From assembly GCA_030018855.1 (NCBI GenBank), contig JASEHG010000027.1, positions 1-15,553 of the forward strand: a stretch of 15,553 nt of DNA, read 5' to 3'. The stretch is from Candidatus Brocadiaceae bacterium. Its GTDB lineage: Bacteria > Planctomycetota > Brocadiia > Brocadiales > Bathyanammoxibiaceae. Position numbers and translations under genes: made by a program. This document shows positions 6,876 to 12,364 of this stretch, piece by piece. Each line of letters opens with the position of its first letter. Within the stretch, counting starts at the first letter, position 1. The notes under the pieces are model-generated. The model ran no database searches, was not told the DNA's origin, and worked only from the letters and a program-made list of their open reading frames with translations.

Positions 6876-7459
6876 ATTTCTATTACCTCCCCGGGCCTCA
6901 AATCGGGCTTCAAATCCCAGTACCACGTACCGTCTTCCAGCACTACCCTCCGCGAGCCCAGTTCTTTTAGCCTACTTTTTATCTTTTTGAGCTCCCCCTT
7001 TAATATCCCCCCCCTGTCCAGGAGGATTATACCGTGATCCATTACATCCAAAAGTAGCCAGGGGTGGCCCTTCAATACAGAAGGATTCATAAAGACAGGG
7101 AAGACATCGGGAAGATACCCCTTTGCTTTTAGTGTCCTATATTCTTCTCCTTCTCGTAATGCCAAAACAGTCCCAAGAAATACCTTTTCCACCCTTACTC
7201 TTTCACCTTCGTAAACTACAAGCAAATCGACGTCACTCTCTTTTCCGGCCTTTCCCCTGGCCACGGAACCAAAAAGGGCTACGGCCAGGAGTTCGTTCCC
7301 CAACTCCCCCTTCAGTAGGAGTATCAGCCTCCTTAATAGCTCCTTACACTCCTTGTAGCCCAGATAGTCTCTTCCCATTCCTTCGCTCTCCTCAAAAGTG
7401 TCCAGTATAAGGAATTTTAGACGGCCCTTTACTACCTTGCAAGGGAAAAGCCTATCCAT
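6872..7459 (-). CDS. Pol-beta superfamily nucleotidyltransferase (MNT domain)
   Basis: The 195-residue frame contains the MNT signature GSVARG at 64-69 and DVDLLVV from residue 76, whose aspartates bind the metal. Family members transfer nucleotides to proteins or small molecules, and many act as antitoxins by AMPylating a HEPN toxin. The frame opens at ATG 7459 with no ribosome site and only 10 bases from a miniature element at 7470. An internal ATG at 7378 (MGRDYLGY) has GAGGAG in front and gives 168 residues, so it may be the real start. The miniature element may have displaced the original promoter or N-terminus. The C-terminal third (DGTWYWDLKPDLRPG) is unremarkable. Confidence 0.85.
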   Translation of the reverse strand: MDRLFPCKVVKGRLKFLILDTFEESEGMGRDYLGYKECKELLRRLILLLKGELGNELLAVALFGSVARGKAGKESDVDLLVVYEGERVRVEKVFLGTVLALREGEEYRTLKAKGYLPDVFPVFMNPSVLKGHPWLLLDVMDHGIILLDRGGILKGELKKIKSRLKELGSRRVVLEDGTWYWDLKPDLRPGEVIEI

Positions 7460-7469
7460 TTGTGGAGTC

Positions 7470-7831
7470 TATAGAGAGGCTGTTGCCGAAGTAGACATTA
7501 TTAACGTGGGACGGTACAAAGTCTGCTAATAAGAGGGTGGCAAAATTACTCAACCTTTTGCGAGGTAGTTTTGTGTGTTAAAGTGCTCGTAGACATCCCC
7601 AATTTTCTCCCCCTCCCTTGAGGGGAGGGGGTAGGGGGAGGGTGGCATTAATTCACACAAGTCCTTCCGCCTCAGGCGGATTGATTGTTACGACAAATAC
7701 TGCATGTCTTATGTTCACCCCCTCCCTTCTCATACCTGAGGCAGACCCGCCTCTGGCTGGCCTCCCCCCTCAAGGGGGAGGGAGTGCCAGTGCTGAGGGG
7801 GTTTTCTGGGTTAAGCAACAGCCTCTCTATA
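7470..7831. mobile_element. Miniature inverted-repeat element with TA edges
   Basis: Perfect 17-bp inverted repeats, TATAGAGAGGCTGTTGC at 7470-7486 and its complement at 7815-7831, bound 362 bases with no convincing gene. The dinucleotide TA stands at both outer edges, as expected for target duplications of IS630/Tc1-mariner type movement. Inside are further foldbacks: CAAAATTAC with GTAGTTTTG (about 7541-7574), a G-run/C-run pair near 7606-7640, CCGCCT-C-AGGCGG (7668-7680), and a second C/G-rich pair near 7765-7790. It fills the gap between the MNT gene and tilS. Its right end lies 23 bases before the tilS -35 box. Confidence 0.65.
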
Positions 7832-7853
7832 TACTTTATACATATCCCAGTGC

Positions 7854-7882
7854 TTGACTTGACTTGTACGTAGGGATATTCT
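7854..7882 (+). promoter_or_regulatory. Sigma-70-like promoter for tilS
   Basis: TTGACT (7854-7859), a 17-base spacer and TATTCT (7877-7882). Transcription would begin about 12 bases before the tilS ATG. Confidence 0.55.
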
Positions 7883-7900
7883 CCATTATGAGGTTTTGCC

Positions 7901-9325
7901 ATGAGGGCCTTTGAATTAGAGCGACGGGTAAGGGAGTTCATCTCCGCGGAGGGCATGTTAATGCCTGGGGAAGGGACGGTGGTAGCCGTCTCTGGCGGGC
8001 CCGACTCCGTGGCATTATTAAGGTTACTCCATGATTTGGATACTCTGCCCCTGCACGTGGCCCACCTGAACCATATGCTCAGGGGCGAGGAATCGGAGGG
8101 GGACGAACGGTTTGTCCAGGGACTGGCATCGGGCCTGGGACTGGGTTTTACCACCAAGAGGGTGGACGTAAGACAAGAAGCCGCCAGGGAGAAGTGTGCT
8201 ATAGAAGAGGCCGCCAGGCGGGCAAGGTATTCCTTCTTTGAAGGACTGGCCAGGGAGTTAGGGATGAAGGTAGTGGCAGTGGGCCACACTGCCGACGATA
8301 ACGCCGAGACCGTCCTCCACAGGATAATCCGGGGTACAGGACTAACTGGACTTGCCGGTATGCGGCCCGTGAGGGAGATCTCCCGTGGCTCAGGAATAAG
8401 GCTGATTAGGCCCCTACTCTCTACCTGGAGGCAAGAGGTACTGGATTACTTGAGAGAAAAGGAAGTGGGCTATCGCATAGACTCCTCCAATCTACAGGCA
8501 GGCTACCTGAGGAACCGCATCCGTCTGGAACTCCTGCCGCTTCTGGGAGAGTATAACCCCAGGGTAAAGGAGTCTCTAGTAAGGTTGGCTGAGACGGCAG
8601 GAAAGGAATACGCCATTCTGGAAGAAGAGGCCAAGAAGATTATAGAGGCGGGCCTCACACGGGAAGAGATGAGTTATATACTGGAGACTACCCTCCTTAA
8701 AGGCCAGGCCTCCTTCCTCCAGCACCTGGTCTTCCGGGAGGTCCTGGGGCAGATTGGTCTACCCCTGAAGAAGGTGGATAGTAAGCATTACGAGGGCCTA
8801 TGCTCCCTCGTGGAAGGCTGGGCAGGGCCTATATCCTTGCCCTGCGGATGGGAGGCGGAGGGGAGAGAAGGACGAATAATATTTACCGGTTGGCCGAGGA
8901 AGAGATTCTCTTATCAACACGAGCCATCTGAAACAACCCTTAACGTCCCTGGGACGACAAGACTCTCAAACGGAGCGGAGTTAAAGGCGGAATTAGTAGA
9001 CCTGGCAGAAGGGTTTCTTGAAGATTTCAGGCGCACCAAGACTAAGGAAGAAGAGGTCTTTGACCTTGACAGATTGGAATTGCCCCTCGTGGTCCGTACC
9101 AGGAGGCCAGGAGACCGCTTCTGGCCACTTGGGGCAGGAGGGGAGAAGAAACTGAAGGATTTTTTTATAGACGAAAAGATCCCCAGGCCCAGGCGGGACG
9201 ACTGGCCATTGGTCTGCGATAGTAAACGTCCTGTATGGGTGGTGGGGCTGAGGATGGACGAGAGATGCAAGATTACACCCAATACACGCAGGGTGGTTAA
9301 ATTAGCCATCTTGCGGAAGCAATAA
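7901..9325 (+). CDS. tilS: tRNA(Ile)-lysidine synthetase
   Basis: This cytoplasmic enzyme converts C34 of the CAU-anticodon isoleucine tRNA to lysidine using ATP and lysine, so that the tRNA reads AUA and not AUG. At 474 residues it is of normal length. The N-terminal PP-loop ATPase motif SGGPDS is at 31-36, followed by LHVAHLNHMLRG and GHTADDNAETVLHRIIRGTG. The C-terminal TilS domain is recognisable from RTRRPGDRFWPLG through LKDFFIDEKIPR to the end. It stands alone on the plus strand, downstream of the miniature element, and converges with the pcm gene. The ribosome site (GAGG, 9 bases before ATG) is modest. Confidence 0.97.
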   Translation: MRAFELERRVREFISAEGMLMPGEGTVVAVSGGPDSVALLRLLHDLDTLPLHVAHLNHMLRGEESEGDERFVQGLASGLGLGFTTKRVDVRQEAAREKCAIEEAARRARYSFFEGLARELGMKVVAVGHTADDNAETVLHRIIRGTGLTGLAGMRPVREISRGSGIRLIRPLLSTWRQEVLDYLREKEVGYRIDSSNLQAGYLRNRIRLELLPLLGEYNPRVKESLVRLAETAGKEYAILEEEAKKIIEAGLTREEMSYILETTLLKGQASFLQHLVFREVLGQIGLPLKKVDSKHYEGLCSLVEGWAGPISLPCGWEAEGREGRIIFTGWPRKRFSYQHEPSETTLNVPGTTRLSNGAELKAELVDLAEGFLEDFRRTKTKEEEVFDLDRLELPLVVRTRRPGDRFWPLGAGGEKKLKDFFIDEKIPRPRRDDWPLVCDSKRPVWVVGLRMDERCKITPNTRRVVKLAILRKQ

Positions 9326-9445
9326 GGAGTAGACGGTAGGCACTAAGCACTAGGGACTAAGAAATAGTATTTCTGCCTACTGCCTACTCCTTACTGCTAA
9401 TCCATAGCCCCTAATCCCTATTCCCTGTTCCCTAGTCCCTAGTTA
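9326..9445. repeat. Degenerate 7-nt periodic array forming a long hairpin between convergent genes
   Basis: The region can be read in heptamers: ggagtag, acggtag, gcactaa, gcactag, ggactaa, gaaatag on one side, and ctgccta, ctgccta, ctcctta, then ctaatcc, atagccc, ctaatcc, ctattcc, ctgttcc, ctagtcc on the other. The two sides are inverted: 9326-9341 pairs 14 of 16 with 9375-9390, and AGAAATA-G-TATTTCT (9360-9374) lies at the inner edge. It probably serves as a bidirectional terminator for tilS and pcm. The last codons and stop of pcm fall inside it. Confidence 0.65.
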
Positions 9446-10142
9446 ATGGCACGAAGAGCACGGGCGCCAGCTCCTCTTTACTTATTTCTCCAGTGGACTT
9501 CCTGGTGATGAGAGTGAGGCTCTGGGTGCGGGAGGGCTGCCCCACGGGGACAACCATTCGGCCTCCGGGGCCGAGTTGGTCCAGTAATGCAGGGGGGATT
9601 TCAGGGGTGGCGGCAGTAATCATAATGGCATCAAACGGGGCCTCGCCTGGGAGACCCAGATACCCGTCCCCCGCATAAACGGTCACGTTGACATAGCCAA
9701 GCCGTTGCAGTATCTCCCTGGCCCTCTTTGCCAGGTCTCTCTTTATCTCCATTGTATGTACCTCTCTGACAATGAGTGAGAGTATGGCCGCCTGATAACC
9801 TGAACCTGTACCAATCTCCAACACCTTGTCGCCTTTCTTCAAGGTCAGGACTTCCGTCATAAAGGCCACGATGTAAGGCTGGGAGATGGTCTGTCCTGAG
9901 CCTATGGGCAGTGGGGTGTCCAGGTAACTGTAGGCCCTCATGTTCTCTGGGATAAAGAGGTGCCTTGGCACGGTCTCCATCGCCCGCAGGACCTGCTTAT
10001 CCACCACCCCCCTCTCCTCAATCTGCTCCTCCACCATCCGCTTACGCTCTTTTGTGAAGGACTCCTCCTCGTTGGCTCTAAGACATTGAGTTAAAAGGAA
10101 AACCAGGAAGAGAGGCAAAAACAATCTTAGTGGGGCTTTCAT
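9432..10142 (-). CDS. pcm: Exported protein-L-isoaspartate O-methyltransferase
   Basis: The enzyme methylates isoaspartyl residues with S-adenosylmethionine to start repair of aged proteins. It has 236 residues. The SAM motif VLEIGTGSG is at 107-115, the conserved active-site segment GSGQTISQPYIVAFM at 81-95, and the usual C-terminal FVPLT is present. Unlike the cytoplasmic enzyme, it has a Sec-type signal peptide (MKAPLRLFLPLFLVFLLTQC, then LRANEEE), so it should act in the periplasm or at the membrane. A Cys at 20 is not in a good lipobox. ATG 10142 follows AGGAAAG. The final TRD and TAG stop derive from the heptamer repeat. Confidence 0.94.
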   Translation of the reverse strand: MKAPLRLFLPLFLVFLLTQCLRANEEESFTKERKRMVEEQIEERGVVDKQVLRAMETVPRHLFIPENMRAYSYLDTPLPIGSGQTISQPYIVAFMTEVLTLKKGDKVLEIGTGSGYQAAILSLIVREVHTMEIKRDLAKRAREILQRLGYVNVTVYAGDGYLGLPGEAPFDAIMITAATPEIPPALLDQLGPGGRMVVPVGQPSRTQSLTLITRKSTGEISKEELAPVLFVPLTRD

Positions 10143-10187
10143 GTGGATTACTTTCCTACCACCCTGGGTGTAACGGGGGGTCTAGTC

Positions 10188-10219
10188 TTTTTGAGATTCT
10201 TCGCTTCGCTCAGAATGAC
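10188..10219. repeat. Dispersed-type hairpin repeat
   Basis: On the minus strand this reads GTCATTCTGAGCGAAGCGAA followed by GAATCTC and a T-rich complement. ATTCT and AGAAT form the stem. I recall near-identical units in intergenic regions of many unrelated bacterial genomes. It lies upstream of pcm. Confidence 0.5.
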
Positions 10220-10278
10220 CGCAAATAGGTTACCTTTTCAGTAACATGTAAGGCAGTCAAGACATACCTTGCGTATCT

Positions 10279-10362
10279 CTAGGGTTTCACTACCAAGCAA
10301 ACACCCTGCCTTTCCCTCACCTCTCCAACTATACTAGCCTCCTGCACCCCCCTAGCAAGTAG
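10279..10362 (-). pseudogene. Third, displaced copy of the selD 3' end
   Basis: Twenty-eight codons read LLARGVQEASIVGEVRERQG, then VCLVVKP and TAG. They align without gaps to the last 28 codons of the real selD (LHSRGVEEATVVGEVMERQD, VCLAVKS, stop). It is in the same orientation as selD, has no start codon, and is preceded in its own direction by the hairpin TAGGGTGC / GCACCCTA at 10360-10383. Frame and stop are conserved. It marks the far boundary of the accessory block; 10220-10278 beyond it shows nothing I can name. Confidence 0.8.
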
Positions 10363-10383
10363 GGTGCGACTGGAAGCACCCTA
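10360..10383. repeat. Hairpin at the upstream edge of the third selD tail
   Basis: TAGGGTGC (10360-10367) and GCACCCTA (10376-10383) pair perfectly around 8 bases. It resembles a degenerate member of the GTAGGG...CCCTAC palindrome family, and it is placed just like the hairpin at 11979-12006. Confidence 0.55.
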
Positions 10384-10413
10384 TACTTCTTACATGCCTG
10401 ACCTATTGCCATA

Positions 10414-11172
10414 TTATTGAGATTCCCTAAACGGGCCTACTAAAAACTTAAACTTGTCTTGTTCATTAGGCTGAAAAATCTTAAGGAATTCAGCCTGAGA
10501 ATAGATTCTTCTTATCTCATCCTTGTCTAAATCAACATATCTGTCAATCCAGTTTCCTAGTCCTTTGAGTGAGGGCATAAACAAATATTTCCATTTTTCC
10601 GTCTCTTTATCAAAGTAAAGTTGGCAAACTAAAGCATCCTCAGGAATACCCCTTTCAGCTAAGAAGCGGACCGCCTTTGTTAACCCTATAGGTAGATTGG
10701 CCATCAAACGAGGTGTTCTTGCTTCATGATTTAGAACAACATATAACGTTGTTCTTTTACCTAAATAAATTGTTATTGCCAAAGCCCTTTCCTTGTCCTC
10801 AATTGGAATACGTTTAATGTCAATGCGTTGAATTAAATCAATTAATTTTGAAACGTCCGATTCTAATCTTAAAAACCAATCAGTTATAATTTTCCTATGT
10901 TCTTCGCCAAGTTGTTTTACTTTATCGGTATTAAGAAAACCTTCTAAGTATTTTGAGATTACTGGTTTAATTGTCAAACTAACTGTGAAGCTAAGAACTA
11001 TTTCGAAGAAGGTTACAAGGTCTATTGCGCCAGCTTTAAGTAGATAAGGTTCGCGCGTGCCACCAAATTCACGCTCAAGCACCCCCAATAAGTTTTTATA
11101 CTCACACTCCTCATGTTTAGGATAATGATATTCTAGCTCTAACACTTCAGGGGCTTCCACAGGGCGCTTCAC
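10414..11172 (-). CDS. Unknown 252-residue protein with one probable membrane segment
   Basis: The frame opens at GTG 11172 and reads KRPVEAPEVLELEYHYPKHE onward. A hydrophobic stretch at about 50-72 (IDLVTFFEIVLSFTVSLTI) could be one membrane span. The rest is a soluble mixed helix/strand region ending FKFLVGPFRESQ. No family is recognised. The gene is AT-rich and lies between two selD-tail copies, so it is probably acquired cargo. The frame upstream of the GTG, back to a TAG at 11226-11224, encodes QEIERIKLHRKSLAVKRP, nearly identical to the start of the chimeric ORF at 12084. The true start is therefore uncertain, and the N-terminus may be a fusion made by recombination. No good ribosome site is seen. 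Confidence 0.7.
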   Translation of the reverse strand: MKRPVEAPEVLELEYHYPKHEECEYKNLLGVLEREFGGTREPYLLKAGAIDLVTFFEIVLSFTVSLTIKPVISKYLEGFLNTDKVKQLGEEHRKIITDWFLRLESDVSKLIDLIQRIDIKRIPIEDKERALAITIYLGKRTTLYVVLNHEARTPRLMANLPIGLTKAVRFLAERGIPEDALVCQLYFDKETEKWKYLFMPSLKGLGNWIDRYVDLDKDEIRRIYSQAEFLKIFQPNEQDKFKFLVGPFRESQ

Positions 11173-11223
11173 TGCCAGACTCTTCCGGTGCAGTTTGATA
11201 CGTTCTATTTCTTGGGTGGTAAG
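11164..11223 (-). repeat. Duplicated leader coding segment, second copy
   Basis: About 60 bases encoding TTQEIERIKLHRKSLAVKRP match, with few changes, the first 22 codons of the ORF at 12084 (MRTLQEIERIKLHRKSLAV). Here the segment is joined to the 252-residue gene; there it is joined to a hairpin and a selD tail. Confidence 0.7.
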
Positions 11224-11236
11224 CTATGGTAAAATT

Positions 11237-11623
11237 TTATTTAATACGTACTTCACTAGGGCGAATCTTTATCTCAACCTCAAACCGATTTAAAAAATCC
11301 ATACCTAACAGGCCGTCCACATAGGTTCCAAAAGGTAGCGTATGGGCCAAGACCTCAAAATCTTCAATAGACTTTCCCAAGCAATGGAATCTGTTTAAAT
11401 GAACTGCTGGGACAATTTCGTATCCACTGCCTGTAATAATTCTTTGCCTTTTCTTTGCTACGGCAGGACTACACCCAATATTCTCAAGTATCTCTTGTGA
11501 GATAATTGTATATGCAGAACCGGTATCTAAAAGTAGTTTTGTATATGCCTTCCCTTCCGGCCCCTCAAGAAGGGACTTAAGCATAAGCAATTGACCGTGC
11601 CGTTCAAGGCTATATGTTTTCAT
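11237..11623 (-). CDS. Retropepsin-like (clan AA) aspartic protease
   Basis: A 128-residue protein with the single-domain retropepsin pattern: the catalytic LLDTGSA (Asp33, DTGS 33-36) and the second hydrophobic-hydrophobic-Gly motif GLLGMDFL at 104-111. One copy per chain implies that the active enzyme is a dimer. There is no signal peptide, so it is likely cytoplasmic. Its ATG lies 14 bases inside the end of the preceding 76-residue gene, which implies coupled expression. I recall similar small-protein plus clan AA protease pairs in cyanobacteria and other bacteria, with no established function. It lies in the accessory block between selD-tail copies. Confidence 0.85.
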   Translation of the reverse strand: MKTYSLERHGQLLMLKSLLEGPEGKAYTKLLLDTGSAYTIISQEILENIGCSPAVAKKRQRIITGSGYEIVPAVHLNRFHCLGKSIEDFEVLAHTLPFGTYVDGLLGMDFLNRFEVEIKIRPSEVRIK

Positions 11624-11840
11624 AGCGGAGGACTACAGCAATATCCTCAGGTATCTTCCCCGTGTATTCTATGGAAAAATTTCTTGGCCTGAGTTCTAAA
11701 AGTTTTCTGTAAATCTGCTCCTTGTCCTTAGCGTGTGCAATTACGTCTCCCTCCTTAAGATTAAAGTCTTCGTTCACTTCTTTCACGTCAATCAGTACCC
11801 ACTCATCTTTAAAGCTTTTTACAATTTCCTTCCATTTCAT
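11610..11840 (-). CDS. Small partner protein of the aspartic protease
   Basis: A 76-residue soluble protein (MKWKEIVKSFKDEWVLIDVK onward, ending EDIAVVLRYENI). It begins at ATG 11840 after a good ribosome site (AAGGAG, 8 bases). Its last 14 bases overlap the protease gene. The pattern WVLIDV...EGDVIAHAKDKEQIYRKLLE recalls short proteins commonly encoded directly before clan AA proteases. It may be a substrate, inhibitor or adaptor of the protease; that is inference from position only. Confidence 0.75.
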   Translation of the reverse strand: MKWKEIVKSFKDEWVLIDVKEVNEDFNLKEGDVIAHAKDKEQIYRKLLELRPRNFSIEYTGKIPEDIAVVLRYENI

Positions 11841-11892
11841 AGTCTCTACTCCTTAGCTCTTTCCCATGTCAAAAGTGGCTTATACGGCAGTA

Positions 11893-11976
11893 TCATGGTT
11901 TCACCACCAAACAAACATCCTGCTTTTCTATAACCTCTCCTACCACGGCGGCCTCCTCTACTCCCCTGCTGTGGAG
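11893..11976 (-). pseudogene. Second, displaced copy of the selD 3' end
   Basis: Twenty-eight codons read LHSRGVEEAAVVGEVIEKQD, VCLVVKP, TGA. They align without gaps to the end of selD, and many differences are synonymous or conservative. The copy is fused in frame to a short upstream ORF (see 11893-12084). It resembles the tail of a related selD and not a decaying duplicate. Confidence 0.85.
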
Positions 11977-11978
11977 TA

Positions 11979-12006
11979 TGTAGGGGGCGTAAAGACGCAC
12001 CCTACA
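11979..12006. repeat. Hairpin at the upstream edge of the second selD tail
   Basis: TGTAGGGGGCGT and ACGCACCCTACA pair at 11 of 12 positions around AAAG. It lies immediately before the second selD tail, as the 10360 hairpin lies before the third. Confidence 0.65.
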
Positions 12007-12080
12007 TTTCTTTACTATAGGACGTTTCACTGCCAGGCTCTTCCGATGCAGTTTTATACGCTCTATCTCTTGAAGTGTCC

Positions 12081-12296
12081 TCATTTGGAAAGCTCACGCA
12101 TAAGTTCATCTACTTTCCCCCGTCTGACCTCACCCCGCGCATATTCCTTCTTTGCCTTTTTAATGCCCTGGGCACGTCTGTCCCTCCGCGCCTCTATTAG
12201 ACGATTCCGGATGATCTCAACGAGTGACGCTCTTTGTTCTTCAGGTAGAGATTCAATAATTTCAATGACCTTATCAAAAGTAACACCTTTCATCAT
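12081..12296 (-). CDS. Small antitoxin-like protein
   Basis: A 71-residue, highly charged helical protein (MMKGVTFDKVIEIIESLPEE onward, ending GKVDELMRELSK). ATG 12296 follows AGGAGGTGAAGA, an excellent ribosome site. The pattern (VIEIIESLPEEQRASLVEII, then a basic stretch and RRGKVDELMREL) resembles short proteins that I recall as first genes of RelE/ParE-type toxin-antitoxin pairs. The overlapping second gene here is cut to 22 codons before a selD tail, so any toxin seems lost. Family membership is from memory. Confidence 0.65.
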   Translation of the reverse strand: MMKGVTFDKVIEIIESLPEEQRASLVEIIRNRLIEARRDRRAQGIKKAKKEYARGEVRRGKVDELMRELSK

Positions 12297-12316
12297 TCTT
12301 CACCTCCTGACTTTAG

Positions 12317-12345
12317 TGTAGGGTACACTTAAATACCATCCTACA
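12317..12345. repeat. Degenerate palindrome just downstream of selD
   Basis: TGTAGG (12317-12322) and CCTACA (12340-12345) pair exactly, with GTA/TAC further in. It is an imperfect member of the GTAGGG...CCCTAC class, between the selD stop and the antitoxin-like gene. Confidence 0.4.
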
Positions 12346-12364
12346 TTCACGGGCTAACAGCCTT

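Larger units (their letters stand above)
11893..12084 (-). pseudogene. 63-codon chimera: leader segment, hairpin and selD tail
   Basis: ATG 12084 overlaps the stop of the antitoxin-like gene (ATGA). The first 22 codons (MRTLQEIERIKLHRKSLAV, KRP) are the duplicated leader segment also found before the 252-residue gene. Codons read through the 11979-12006 hairpin follow, then 28 codons of selD tail. It is therefore probably a truncated second gene of a two-gene unit (perhaps a toxin or nucleotidyltransferase) cut off at a recombination junction, and not a functional protein. Confidence 0.6.

Noticed and set aside
7672..8289. 205-residue minus-strand frame across the start of tilS
   Set aside because: It is antisense to the clear PP-loop domain of tilS, covers repeat sequence of the miniature element, is low in complexity (Ser/Pro-rich) and has no ribosome site.
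9326..9445. Telomere-like TTAGGG repeats
   Set aside because: Only single units resemble it; the array is degenerate, lies inside a chromosome segment between two genes and is inverted on itself.
10220..10278. Possible tRNA or attachment tRNA near the end of the accessory block
   Set aside because: No cloverleaf, T-loop GTTCRANNC or CCA end can be made out on either strand.
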